This document shows, one piece after another, positions 15,923-24,560 of a stretch of DNA of 64,000 bases (position 1 is its first letter; each line of letters begins with the position of its first letter). The stretch is taken from NCBI GenBank assembly GCA_016207515.1, contig JACQPN010000020.1, positions 41,824 through 105,823 of the forward strand. The letters are read 5' to 3'. The translations under genes and the position numbers were made by a program. Source of the stretch: Euryarchaeota archaeon (lineage in GTDB: Archaea > Thermoplasmatota > SW-10-69-26 > JACQPN01). Below the pieces are notes generated by a model. The model was not told the origin of the DNA. It worked only from the letters and a program-made list of their open reading frames with translations, and ran no database searches.

Positions 15923-17983
15923 CTAGAGTTCTTCTTGGCATTCGAGTGTAGCCACGAGGACGGTCACCCCGCGGATGAACACCATGACGTCGTTGTCTCC
16001 TGCCGTGCAAGCCGCGAAGATCGACTCACCGTCCACCCAAGGCGTCGAGCCCCACGCCTCGATCCCGTCTAGGTCGAGCCAGATGTCGGCCGTCGGGTCA
16101 AGAAGGAGACCGTTTACGTAGATCTTCGTCTCGTGCGAGCTGAAAACGGTGCCGGAGGGCGCGTCCAACGTGAATTGCAGGGTATCGGTCAGGTTGTTTC
16201 CATCGGCGTCCCACTGGCTCGGCAAGACGTTTGCGTCCACAAAGTCGATGGTCTCGTCCACCTCGTCGGAGCTCCCACCGGTGAACGCCGGGAAGAGTTC
16301 CTGGTAGCCGCTTGCGAAGGTCGCCGCCATCGCGCCGTAAGAGATCGTCTGTAGCATGTGTGCGTAGACCAGACCGGCCCAAGGCTGGAAGCCCACGTCG
16401 CCTTCGAGCTTGTCGAGGGTCATCGTCTGGCCGCCCTCGACCTTGAACTCGTAGGACTTCGGCTTCGGGATGCTTCCCGGCAGCGCCTCCCAGGTCGAAT
16501 CCTCGACTGCGTCCACCACCTGGCGGACCATTTGGTTGATGTCGAGGGGTTGATCGTACACGACCTTCACGGGCGTGAACGACTTTTCTGCGAGGTAGAT
16601 CTTCACGGTCATCGGCTCCTGGTCGATGTTCAGGCCTTTGAAGTGGAAGTCGTCCTTGTCGTAGCGGGAGATGTCCATGGTGAGCTTCGAGTGCTCGACG
16701 ACCTCCCAGGCCTTCATCGTCCCCGCGGGCGTCGTCACGTCGACCACTTTCCCGACCTCTATCGAATAGGAGAATTCGCCTCTCAACGTCTCCGGCAGGT
16801 CCGCCGAGGCGTCCTGGTCCTTCGTCGCGTCCACCTTTATCGAGACGCGAAGCGCGTCGCCAGTGCCCATGTCCGCCTGGAGGAGCTTCTTGAGGTCGTT
16901 GATGGAGTCCTGATCCTGCGACTCGTCGGGTCCGTCGAGGTCCAAAGAGGAGGCTTCGAACGCCTCGTCCATCGGCAGGTTGTCCTCCACCTCGTTGAGT
17001 TTGCAGTCGTCCGTTTTCAACTTGCCAAAACATTGGAACGTGCCCGCGTCTTCTTCGGTTATCCCCGTGAGCCACGCGATGACCTCGGCGTCGGCCGCGA
17101 GCTTTCCGCCGCTCGATTCCGCCTTCACGACCTTCGACCCGTCGAGCCAGAGTCTGCCGCCCATCTCGCCCGAGAGGAAGCCGCTCTTGGCCTGTACCCC
17201 GGCGTCGAACGGCGTCTGGTTGTGCGTCCCCTTGGCCTCAAGCGTGAAGTCCTCCAGGTCGAGGCGGCCCGTGAACTTGAACGGCGCGGCGTGGGCGTTG
17301 TGAGAGGTCTCCGCCTGCACCGTCTGGGCCGTCGAATCGACGCCCAGTTCGATGGTGCCGGTCTGCCGCATGTCGAAACTCTCGCGCGCGGTCTCGATGC
17401 TCAATTCGCCACCGTCCTCGTCCACTATCTGGTAGTCGTTGATCGACATGTCGAAGACACCGTGCCCGGCGATGGAGTAGGCCAGCTTGGATCCTGGAGC
17501 CGCCTGGAACCCGAGAGGCACGTTCGCGATGTCCCAGCTCTTGAGCGGGACCCCCGTGCGCTCGGCGACGATCTTGTCCCCGGAACGGACGATGATGCCG
17601 CCCGCGAAATCGACGCCCGTGATGGAGATGGGGGCGCCTGGTGAGAGTTGGGTGAGGGAGCCGGATTCGGACAGGCCCTTCGTGATGATGGACCCGGTCT
17701 TGTCCGTGTAGGTGACTTGGAGGGTCGCGGCGTCGATTGCGGACCCGGTGGCCGAGATCTCGTATTTCGTCGTCATGACCCGGTCGAGGATGTCGTCGTC
17801 AGAGCCCGCCGCGTCCCTTTGGTAAGTGTCCTGGTCGATCGAAATGGCGATGATGCGTGCGATCGAGATGCCGGTGTCCTTCGGCGGCTCGGGTCCGGTC
17901 TCAAGACAGCCGCTCGCCGCAACGGAGGTGAGGAGGATCATCGTGGTCGCAATGGCCGATTTCTTCTGTCCTTTGAAAACCAT
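15923..17983 (-). CDS. Large lipoprotein of unknown function
   Basis: The 686-residue protein has a clear lipobox signal (TMILLTSVAASGC, Cys about residue 26) and then a long, acidic, Asp/Gly/Thr-rich chain with no transmembrane helix. Visible patterns are beta-rich, with pairs such as FQCFGKLKTDDCKLNE that could form disulfides. I recognise no family. It is divergent from an FtsX-like permease gene 47 bases away and could be a surface partner of that transporter; this is conjecture. The exported acidic composition suits a high-salt or extracellular setting. Confidence 0.75.
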   Translation of the reverse strand: MVFKGQKKSAIATTMILLTSVAASGCLETGPEPPKDTGISIARIIAISIDQDTYQRDAAGSDDDILDRVMTTKYEISATGSAIDAATLQVTYTDKTGSIITKGLSESGSLTQLSPGAPISITGVDFAGGIIVRSGDKIVAERTGVPLKSWDIANVPLGFQAAPGSKLAYSIAGHGVFDMSINDYQIVDEDGGELSIETARESFDMRQTGTIELGVDSTAQTVQAETSHNAHAAPFKFTGRLDLEDFTLEAKGTHNQTPFDAGVQAKSGFLSGEMGGRLWLDGSKVVKAESSGGKLAADAEVIAWLTGITEEDAGTFQCFGKLKTDDCKLNEVEDNLPMDEAFEASSLDLDGPDESQDQDSINDLKKLLQADMGTGDALRVSIKVDATKDQDASADLPETLRGEFSYSIEVGKVVDVTTPAGTMKAWEVVEHSKLTMDISRYDKDDFHFKGLNIDQEPMTVKIYLAEKSFTPVKVVYDQPLDINQMVRQVVDAVEDSTWEALPGSIPKPKSYEFKVEGGQTMTLDKLEGDVGFQPWAGLVYAHMLQTISYGAMAATFASGYQELFPAFTGGSSDEVDETIDFVDANVLPSQWDADGNNLTDTLQFTLDAPSGTVFSSHETKIYVNGLLLDPTADIWLDLDGIEAWGSTPWVDGESIFAACTAGDNDVMVFIRGVTVLVATLECQEEL

Positions 17984-18030
17984 AAGGAGGTCCCTCGTTT
18001 CGCGAGGCGGGTCCTTGACTAATAAGGTGT

Positions 18031-19368
18031 GTGTCTTGCCCTGACCGGCCGACGTTTTTCCGGCACGCCGTTTTAATACGCGCTAGGCTCTGTAAGCGCC
18101 GGTGGCGCTTCCTGGTCCGCGGTCTCTCCTGGTGGTGGGCGACAAGGGAAATCTCGGGTAGGCCCCGACGCTATTTTCGTCTTTACGTGATAGTGCTCGC
18201 GTCGACCGCCGGACTGCTCCTTGTCCTCGGCCTCGCCAACGGTCTCATCTCGGGCCTTGGAGGCGAGCTTGGCGGCACCCTGGCCGCGGACGTGCGGTCC
18301 TCGAGCGGGTCCTACGAGTTCGGGGAAGGGACGGTGATCGACGGGGCCTCGTTGATCCGCGGTGAACTGGCCCGCAAGAACCCTTCGGCCCATTTTTCAC
18401 AACGGTTCGAACTGCAGGTCCTTCTCCAACACGAGGGGGACATCGAGAAGTGGCGGGCGGCGTTCATGGTCGGGATCGACCCCCAGGAGGATGCAAAGGT
18501 GTCGGATCTACGCGGACGCATCGTGGCCGGTGAATACCTGCCGCCAGGGCCCGTGACGCAGGACCTCATCACGTACTACCCGGTCGTCGCGGGTCGAGAG
18601 CTTGTGACCGCCTTGAACGTCACGATGTGGGACGGGAAGGCGACGATCGCGGGCGGGAACGTCATCAACGCGACCGCCGGACGCAACGTCGCATCCGGCT
18701 CACCTATAACGGTCCGCCTCGTCCTCTCGGGCATCTATTCGACGGGGCTCAAGGTCATCGATTCACGCGCCGTCTTCGTCGACATCGGGGCCGCGCGCAC
18801 TCTCGACGGGGGCTTCGCGGACGATGACACGGCCAACGTGTTCCTTGCAAAGACCGCCGATCCGGACGGTGTTGCGGCGTCCGCCGCGGCCGCAGGGCTG
18901 AACGCGACCACTGGAAGAGCGTTCGCGGAAGGCAACCTGGCGACCGTCTTCTCCGCGATACGCGTCTTCGTCGGCGTGATCGGCGGGATGCTCATCCTCT
19001 TAGGAGGAGCATGGGCGACCCACGTGGTATCGACGATAGTCTACGAGGATCGACGCACCATAGGCTATGTCCGGGCACTCGGGATGGATTCGAGGGATGT
19101 GGCGGCGACCTACGTGTTGACGGGGGGTGTCATCGGGACGCTCGGCGCCGTGACGGGGCTTCTCGTCGGTTGGATGGTAGCGTTCCTCGTGAACGACCTA
19201 CGCGTCGGGTCCCTGGCGCTCGGGGATCTGCCGGTCCGCGTCCGGCTCGGTTGGGAGACGGCGGCGTTGCTGTTCTTCGCCGTTGCGCTTTCGAGCATGC
19301 TTGCGGCCGGGCTCGAGGCCCGGACCCTCAAAAGGAAGAACGTCGCCGAGATCCTAAGCGAACCGTGA
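18031..19368 (+). CDS. FtsX/MacB-like permease protein
   Basis: The 445-residue protein has one N-terminal transmembrane helix (YVIVLASTAGLLLVLGLANGL), an extracellular domain of about 230 residues, and three C-terminal helices including the FtsX-type signature TIVYEDRRTIGYVRALGMDSRDV. It ends LEARTLKRKNVAEILSEP, the usual tail of MacB-type permeases. Such proteins need an ABC ATPase (LolD/MacB-like), and none is adjacent. The GTG start at 18031 is uncertain: a TATA-like TTTTAATA lies downstream at 18070, but no later start would keep the basic N-terminus. Confidence 0.78.
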   Translation: MSCPDRPTFFRHAVLIRARLCKRRWRFLVRGLSWWWATREISGRPRRYFRLYVIVLASTAGLLLVLGLANGLISGLGGELGGTLAADVRSSSGSYEFGEGTVIDGASLIRGELARKNPSAHFSQRFELQVLLQHEGDIEKWRAAFMVGIDPQEDAKVSDLRGRIVAGEYLPPGPVTQDLITYYPVVAGRELVTALNVTMWDGKATIAGGNVINATAGRNVASGSPITVRLVLSGIYSTGLKVIDSRAVFVDIGAARTLDGGFADDDTANVFLAKTADPDGVAASAAAAGLNATTGRAFAEGNLATVFSAIRVFVGVIGGMLILLGGAWATHVVSTIVYEDRRTIGYVRALGMDSRDVAATYVLTGGVIGTLGAVTGLLVGWMVAFLVNDLRVGSLALGDLPVRVRLGWETAALLFFAVALSSMLAAGLEARTLKRKNVAEILSEP

Positions 19369-19385
19369 GGTAGGACGGCGGAAGT

Positions 19386-19459
19386 ACGGGCGGCGGGATT
19401 TGAACCCGCGCTATAGCGTTGGCAACGCCATGTACTAGACCAGGCTATACTACGCCCGT
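19386..19459 (-). tRNA. tRNA-Gly (anticodon GCC)
   Basis: The minus strand folds as follows: acceptor ACGGGCG/CGCCCGT, D stem GTAT/GTAC, anticodon stem TGGCG/CGCTA with loop TTGCCAA (GCC at 19423-19421), and T arm GCGGG-TTCAAAT-CCCGC. It has no intron and no encoded CCA; the discriminator is A. An A1-U72 pair is unusual for tRNA-Gly. Confidence 0.88.
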
Positions 19460-19585
19460 ATAAACCGGAAGGCAACCGCAAAGAGGGGTTGGCGTATTTG
19501 GCGGTTTTGGTCGAGGGGACGTTCCGGTCCTTGGCGTCGCAAACGCCTTAACCGGAGACCGCGCTCAAGCGCCGGGTACACGGGG

Positions 19586-20431
19586 TTGAGTTTGAGATCG
19601 GTCGCCGCGGCCGGCGCGGTACTGTTGACGATGATGATGGGCCCCACTGTGGCCGCCACGCCATCGGCCGAAATGCACTTCTTGGAGACGCCGCCCCCTT
19701 CGTGTTCGTCCGAATATCTCTACGGGTCGCAGCAGAACTCGAACGACACGCCCGAAGAGGCGGATTATCACCTGACGTCGTGGTCGAACCCCCGTTCATC
19801 CTGCGACCGATCAGGCACGATCGCAAGCGCCACCGTGCGCGACGACTCGAACGAGACAGTAAATGCGACTGTCACGGATGAACGGCGCGACGGCCAGGAC
19901 GAATATTCTCGTTATGAGCTTTTCACCGAGCGTCACCAATGTCCGAACGATCCGACGGTCGAGTGCGGATCCTCTTACCAGAACTCGCAGACGAACGAGA
20001 CGACGACGCGCCACAACGGGACGGCGGCGAACGCGAGCGTCGGGGGAAGCCACTCCCGCGTGGACGTCATGTCATGCGACAGGACGGATTGGCGTGGCGA
20101 TTCCGACCACACGCAGAGCAGTCACGTCGGAGACCAGTACACGCAGTCGTCCTACTCGCATGCCGACTACGGGAACGCCACCGATTGCCTCACCGGGGCC
20201 CGCGGCCACCTTGTCGCGCCGCCTTCCGGGACGGGCCTCGACGGCTCGTCCTTGGATTACGACGCGGGGTACGAACGTGGCCACGTCGGACGGTGTGCGG
20301 GATACGACGAGGCGTACTCATGCACGACCGACGATTCCGCGGCTCTTTTCACCGATACACACCTCAGCGTCCCCGGCGTGGGATCGAACGAGCTTGGGGA
20401 AAGGTTCGAGTTCGAAGAACCGCTCGTCTGA
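19586..20431 (+). CDS. Secreted Asn/Ser/Thr-rich protein, unknown
   Basis: The 281-residue protein starts at TTG (19586 or 19592) and has a signal peptide (VAAAGAVLLTMMMGPTVAA). The mature part is hydrophilic and acidic, with about ten Cys and many N-glycosylation sequons clustered in the middle (NETVNATV, NETTTRHNGTAANASV). It has no transmembrane helix. I recognise no domain. Composition suggests a glycosylated, disulfide-bonded surface or extracellular protein. Confidence 0.65.
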   Translation: MSLRSVAAAGAVLLTMMMGPTVAATPSAEMHFLETPPPSCSSEYLYGSQQNSNDTPEEADYHLTSWSNPRSSCDRSGTIASATVRDDSNETVNATVTDERRDGQDEYSRYELFTERHQCPNDPTVECGSSYQNSQTNETTTRHNGTAANASVGGSHSRVDVMSCDRTDWRGDSDHTQSSHVGDQYTQSSYSHADYGNATDCLTGARGHLVAPPSGTGLDGSSLDYDAGYERGHVGRCAGYDEAYSCTTDDSAALFTDTHLSVPGVGSNELGERFEFEEPLV

Positions 20432-20695
20432 CGGGATGGGCCCGGACCGATGGTGCTTGGCGGTGCGCCTGATCCCTGCGGCGGCGTCTTCGCGAGGGAG
20501 GCGGCGACGTCAAGCCGGTCGTCGCGTACCGTCTTGGCGAGGGCGTTGAGGCGTGGGACACGTACCCCCTAGGGTCGCACCGCCGTCGGTATGAGGCGCT
20601 TGACGGTCGCGAGGGCGGCCCCGTCGCTTGCAGGTGCGAGTCCGCGGCGAAGCCGCGCGACCACCGAAGCGGTCTCCATCGATTCGGGCATCCAG

Positions 20696-20780
20696 TGCAA
20701 GGGGTCGGATTTGAACCGACGGACTCCTAAGAGGGCAGATTTTAAGTCTGCTGCCTTTGGCCAGGCTTGGCTACCCTTGC
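20696..20780 (-). tRNA. tRNA-Leu (anticodon TAA)
   Basis: A class II tRNA on the minus strand: acceptor GCAAGGG/CCCTTGC, anticodon stem GCAGA/TCTGC with loop CTTAAAA (anticodon TAA), a long variable arm built on CCTCTTAGGAG, and T arm GTCGG-TTCAAAT-CCGAC. The discriminator is A (20696), the LeuRS identity base. There is no intron. Confidence 0.93.
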
Positions 20781-20864
20781 GTCCCTTTTCTCGTCGAGGC
20801 GACGAAACGGACCGCATCAAAAACCTGTTCCCGGTTAAAGAACGTGCCTTATCGCCAAGGAAAT

Positions 20865-20872
20865 GATTTATC
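20865..20872 (+). promoter_or_regulatory. TATA-like box for the flavoprotein reductase
   Basis: GATTTATC lies 22 bases before the GTG at 20895. It argues against the longer frame, which would begin inside tRNA-Leu. Confidence 0.6.
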
Positions 20873-20894
20873 GCCCGTCCTGCTTCGAGGGGCC

Positions 20895-22094
20895 GTGGAG
20901 ACTGACGTCCTCATCGTCGGCGCGGGTCCCGTGGGGGCCCAAGTCGCCCGCCACTTCGCGATCTCAGGCGTCAAGGTCACGATGTTGGAAGAGCACGATG
21001 AGATCGGGATGCCGGTCCAATGCTCGGGGCTCTTCACGCCCGCCGTTTTCGACATGGTCCCGAAATCCGTGCAGGCCGTACAGCTGAACCGGATCCGGGG
21101 CGCCCACATCTACAGTCCGTCCGGCGTGAGGCTCGATGTCCGGGCACGGGAGGTCCAGGCGATCGCATGCGACCGCGCCGCCTTCGACCGGGCCTGTGTC
21201 AAGGAGGCGGTGGACGCCGGAGCGACGATCACGATGGGCGCCAAGGCCGTCGCGGCGCAGCGCGAAAACGGCGGCGTGAAGGTCCTAGTGAAAGGCAAGG
21301 GCGGGGAAACCTGGGTGCGAACGCGGCTTCTCGTCGGCGCGGACGGCGTACAATCCAACGTCGCGAAGTGGTTCGGTCTTCCTCGCGCGGTGCAACTCAT
21401 CTCCTGCCATGGCGGCATCATGGACGACGTGGAGGTCGAGGACCCTGAATCCGTGGAGATGTGGACCGGCCAGATGCAGGCGCCGAATTTCTTCAATTGG
21501 ATCGTCCCCGACGGGAAGAATGCCGGCAAGGTCGAGGTGGGCGTCTTCAACGCGCCCCTGCCCGCGATACACTATTGGCAGAGGATGTTCGACGACCCAC
21601 AGTCCGGGCGTCTTCTCAAGAACGCAAAGTTGAGGCAGACGATCAGTGGTGTGATACCGATCGGGCCGGTCGCTCGCAGCACGACGGACAATGTGATGCT
21701 TGTCGGCGACGCGGCGGCACAGGCGAAACCGACGACCGGCGGCGGGGTCTACATGGGATTCCGGGCGGCGCGACACCTTGCGGATGTCGCCGTCGAGGCT
21801 CTCGAGGATGGCGATTGTTCGAACGCCGCCTTGAAACGGTACCATGACCTTTGGATGGGCGACGTGGGCCGCGAGTTGAAGCTCGGAATGTGGTTCCGCC
21901 GGGCCTTCATGGGCCTCAACGACAAGCAGATGGACGAACTCTTCTCGATACTCTCGGAAAAAGAGATGCTGATGCTCGTGAACAGCCTCGGCGACATCGA
22001 CTACCCATCGAAGGTGATCTTCGAGATGTTCAGGCGCCGACCGCAATTACTGAAGTTCGCGCCGAGTGTTGTCAAGTCGTTCTTCCTCAACTGA
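20895..22094 (+). CDS. FAD-dependent geranylgeranyl-reductase family oxidoreductase
   Basis: The 399-residue protein opens with a Rossmann FAD motif (DVLIVGAGPVGAQVARHFA), then EEHDEIGMPVQCSGLF, the PxxC-type pattern of digeranylgeranylglycerophospholipid reductases, and the second FAD motif NVMLVGDAAAQAKPTTGGGVYMG. Family members saturate the isoprenoid chains of archaeal lipids. Length is typical. The start is set by the TATA box; the longer frame overlaps tRNA-Leu. The 3' end overlaps the convergent regulator gene by 8 bases. Confidence 0.85.
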   Translation: METDVLIVGAGPVGAQVARHFAISGVKVTMLEEHDEIGMPVQCSGLFTPAVFDMVPKSVQAVQLNRIRGAHIYSPSGVRLDVRAREVQAIACDRAAFDRACVKEAVDAGATITMGAKAVAAQRENGGVKVLVKGKGGETWVRTRLLVGADGVQSNVAKWFGLPRAVQLISCHGGIMDDVEVEDPESVEMWTGQMQAPNFFNWIVPDGKNAGKVEVGVFNAPLPAIHYWQRMFDDPQSGRLLKNAKLRQTISGVIPIGPVARSTTDNVMLVGDAAAQAKPTTGGGVYMGFRAARHLADVAVEALEDGDCSNAALKRYHDLWMGDVGRELKLGMWFRRAFMGLNDKQMDELFSILSEKEMLMLVNSLGDIDYPSKVIFEMFRRRPQLLKFAPSVVKSFFLN

Positions 22095-22443
22095 TGGACT
22101 CTTCCCACGACGCCGGATTAGGTGCCTTCTCGCTCGGCGAAGGCTTGGGTCTGCCCTCGCGATAGAGGAGCGATTGGAGGGCGGCCAGGTACGTCGAGAA
22201 CGCGTCGGCGCCTTTCTCCGTGATGTAGTACCTGGCCTCGAAGCCAGTGCGTAAAATCGTTCTCCGCACCTCCACGTAACCCGCTTCGATCAATTTCTCC
22301 GCGTGACTTGCGAGGTTTCCGTCGGTAAGGGAGAGGCCGTCTCGTAGCTCCGTGAACGAAATCTGCCGGTTCCTGTACAAGACCACTATTATCCTCAGCC
22401 GCGTAGCCTGATGGATGACCGGGTCGAGAGCGGGTGCCCCCAA
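22087..22443 (-). CDS. Winged-helix regulator (HTH_34/MarR-like)
   Basis: The 118-residue protein begins DPVIHQATRLRIIVVLYRNRQISFTELRD, and has the recognition-helix segment LTDGNLASHAEKLIEAGYVEVRR and a wing with ARYYITEKGADAF. This is the single-domain wHTH that often regulates a neighbouring membrane protein. It starts at TTG four bases after the membrane-protein gene, with GGAGATGA as a possible Shine-Dalgarno. The two are probably one operon. Confidence 0.82.
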   Translation of the reverse strand: MGAPALDPVIHQATRLRIIVVLYRNRQISFTELRDGLSLTDGNLASHAEKLIEAGYVEVRRTILRTGFEARYYITEKGADAFSTYLAALQSLLYREGRPKPSPSEKAPNPASWEESIS

Positions 22444-22447
22444 TGAG

Positions 22448-23074
22448 TCATCTCCGAAACGCCAGGATGGCCCCGAGCGCGAAGTAGGAGATCGCGGCCA
22501 GGGCGGAAGCCCCCATCATCCCGGTCCAGCCATCCACGTTCAGTATGTAAGCGACCAAGGCGGCGGCGAGAAGGGACCCGCCGAGGCCAATGGCGTAACG
22601 CTTGCCTCTTTCCTCGTTCGAGGAAACGATGCCACCGAAGAACAGGGAAGCAACGCCGAATATGCCGAGCATGAACGTTGCGCTTGGCAACATGAAAACA
22701 CCTCTTCGCATCACGAAGTTCAAGACGAGTATCGCCGCGACCCAGATCACGCCGGCCACGATGTAGCGCGCAAAATCGTGCTTGCCGTTCACGCTGAGCG
22801 TGATCGCTACCGAATTCCATAGGGCTCCAGTAGCGATGTACCCGCCCACCACCCAAGGGGCCCAGGCGATGGCGAACGCGTACCAAGGCACGGCATAGAG
22901 ACCACTCGTCATGAGGACCGAAAGAAGCGCATAGGTAAGCGAGATCCCTGTCCCGGCGAGAGCCCAGATCATCCACGTGACACCCTCGGTGCGGCCACGC
23001 AGAGCTGCTGCGAAGCTCCCAAGCGATTCGATGGTGGTCTTGGCCTCGCTCGGGATAAGGGTCTCTGCGTTCAT
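22448..23074 (-). CDS. Six-helix membrane protein paired with a regulator
   Basis: The 208-residue protein has about six transmembrane segments, between residues 30 and 205 (for example WMIWALAGTGISLTYALLSVL and YIVAGVIWVAAILVLNFVM). Proteins of this sort regularly precede HTH_34-type regulators in archaea and bacteria, but their function is unknown. The following regulator gene is four bases away. Confidence 0.72.
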   Translation of the reverse strand: MNAETLIPSEAKTTIESLGSFAAALRGRTEGVTWMIWALAGTGISLTYALLSVLMTSGLYAVPWYAFAIAWAPWVVGGYIATGALWNSVAITLSVNGKHDFARYIVAGVIWVAAILVLNFVMRRGVFMLPSATFMLGIFGVASLFFGGIVSSNEERGKRYAIGLGGSLLAAALVAYILNVDGWTGMMGASALAAISYFALGAILAFRR

Positions 23075-23146
23075 TGGATCGGTTGGGAAATGAGAATCGT
23101 GGTCAAAAAGGGCAGTTATCCTTTGCGCTTCAAAGGCCGGTTCCGC

Positions 23147-23575
23147 TTACCCACGTGGAAATTTCTTTCTTAGACGGCCCCTTATCCGATCCTTGGCACT
23201 AGGTTCCAAGAAAAGGAGCGTAAAGCCCTGACGCCAACGCCCGTGTGTGCGGGCGCATCCCGCGTCTTCGAGTATTCGGATGGCGTCCATCAGGACGCTG
23301 TCGGGGACATCACAAAAAATCCCCGCCACCACGCGCGACATGTTCCAACCCCTCTGCTCCCCGTACGCCCCGCGCTTGTCTAGCCGGTACAGCAATACGT
23401 CCGCCGTGATTCTGGCATCGAGCACGAGATCCCCACTCGTGAGAGGGAGGGAGTCTACACTTACAGCTCGCCGGACAAAGGCCACATGTGGCGGCTCTTC
23501 CTCGGTAGTACGCTCTTCGGGCAATTGACTGGGCCCCCAAAGGTTTCGTGAGTTATCCCGCGCTCGCCGCGCCAT
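23147..23575 (-). CDS. Hypothetical basic protein
   Basis: The 142-residue protein is basic at both ends and has a central segment (VVAGIFCDVPDSVLMDAIRILEDAGCARTHGRWRQGFTLLFLEP) that could be a winged helix, with helix, recognition helix and wing. No family is recognised. It lies at the left edge of the AT-rich border of the restriction island, divergent from another small DNA-binding protein. Confidence 0.5.
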   Translation of the reverse strand: MARRARDNSRNLWGPSQLPEERTTEEEPPHVAFVRRAVSVDSLPLTSGDLVLDARITADVLLYRLDKRGAYGEQRGWNMSRVVAGIFCDVPDSVLMDAIRILEDAGCARTHGRWRQGFTLLFLEPSAKDRIRGRLRKKFPRG

Positions 23576-23621
23576 TGAAATTCAACGTAAACATGCCTCC
23601 TTCTCCTGCCTTGCTGTTTCA

Positions 23622-23643
23622 TTGTAACTCTCTTCAGTTACAA
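23622..23643. promoter_or_regulatory. Perfect inverted repeat in the AT-rich intergenic region
   Basis: TTGTAACT (23622-23629) and AGTTACAA (23636-23643) form an 8-base inverted repeat around a 6-base spacer. It lies between two divergent small DNA-binding genes in an AT-rich stretch that includes TATATATA. It is a candidate operator. Confidence 0.5.
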
Positions 23644-23849
23644 CATCGTTAACTTAGTCTATTCTCATATATATAGACATCTAATTCTCTTAATTTCGAA
23701 ACATATAGAACCTCGAAGAAGTTTTATCTACTGAGACGCCGTGTGTATTAGCCCATGCGTGGCATAGACTACAACGGAGTTTCACTCTTCACTAGACCAC
23801 GCCAACCTCTTAGGTGGCAGGATGGGATGCGAATCAAGGAGGAAGAACA

Positions 23850-24239
23850 ATGAGCAACACTGGCGGCGCAGCGGTGAGTTCTAATGGTCATAGCGAAAAA
23901 CCAAAAGATCCGTTTAATGGCGCTCTAGGCGATCCGGCGGAACTGAGGGTTCTCGTGGAAATGCTTTCCGCACCTCCGAACTTTGCGTTCTCAAGAGCAG
24001 AAATCGCTAGCGGTGCCACCGTGTCACCGGTCACTCTAGAGCGAGTCCTCTTGAGTTTCCGTGAGCTTAAGATAGTCTCTGAAAAGAAGGTCGGTCGAGT
24101 GGCGATTTATCAGCTAAACCGCGACCATCCCGTCGTTTTCTGGCTGGACGTGTTCATGGATGAAGACAGTCGTGACCGTGCCATGAGCGCGGCTCGCCAT
24201 GCGACCGCTTCGGACGAGTTGGAACACACGACCGCCTGA
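23850..24239 (+). CDS. Winged-helix DNA-binding protein
   Basis: The 129-residue protein has a disordered N-terminus (about 30 residues) and a wHTH: LRVLVEMLSAPPNFAFSRAEIASGATVSPVTLERVLLSF, then VSEKKVGRVAIYQLNRDHPVVFWLDVFM, the wing and tail typical of small archaeal regulators. The start at 23850 is chosen because a Shine-Dalgarno AAGGAGG lies just upstream (23837-23843); the frame opens 36 bases earlier. It precedes the restriction operon by about 320 bases and could control it. Confidence 0.75.
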   Translation: MSNTGGAAVSSNGHSEKPKDPFNGALGDPAELRVLVEMLSAPPNFAFSRAEIASGATVSPVTLERVLLSFRELKIVSEKKVGRVAIYQLNRDHPVVFWLDVFMDEDSRDRAMSAARHATASDELEHTTA

Positions 24240-24560
24240 CTGAACGCCATCGCCTGCTACCGTCTCTCCCGCACAATTCTATCAGCGTCCCGCTTTCGCG
24301 CTCGTGGCGCCGACAAACCATGGCCCGGGGCCAAATTACGCGTTGCGCCGCGATGTGCGGCGCATTCTTATATCGGCTTCGACCGTTTCCACGGCGGGAG
24401 GGGCAGCGCCCGACGCCAAACGGACGTGTGGTCGTGGCTCCCGGAACCCACAGGTGAAAGATTTCGTATGGTCATAGAACACCAAAGGGCAAACGGGGCC
24501 CCCGTCCCATTCGCTCGCCAGTCACGTGTTGCCCACAATTCTCAGCGAGGTGTTGGCTGA
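24240..24560. promoter_or_regulatory. Intergenic region with promoter of the restriction operon
   Basis: These 321 bases hold no convincing gene. A TATA-like box, CTTATATC (24367-24374), would start a transcript near 24400 with a leader of about 160 bases before the hsdM TTG. The leader may carry regulation; I see no obvious hairpin. Confidence 0.45.

Noticed and set aside
16358..17644. A 428-residue frame antisense to the large lipoprotein
   Set aside because: It is Arg/Val/Leu-rich without domain pattern; the opposite strand encodes a clear lipobox protein.
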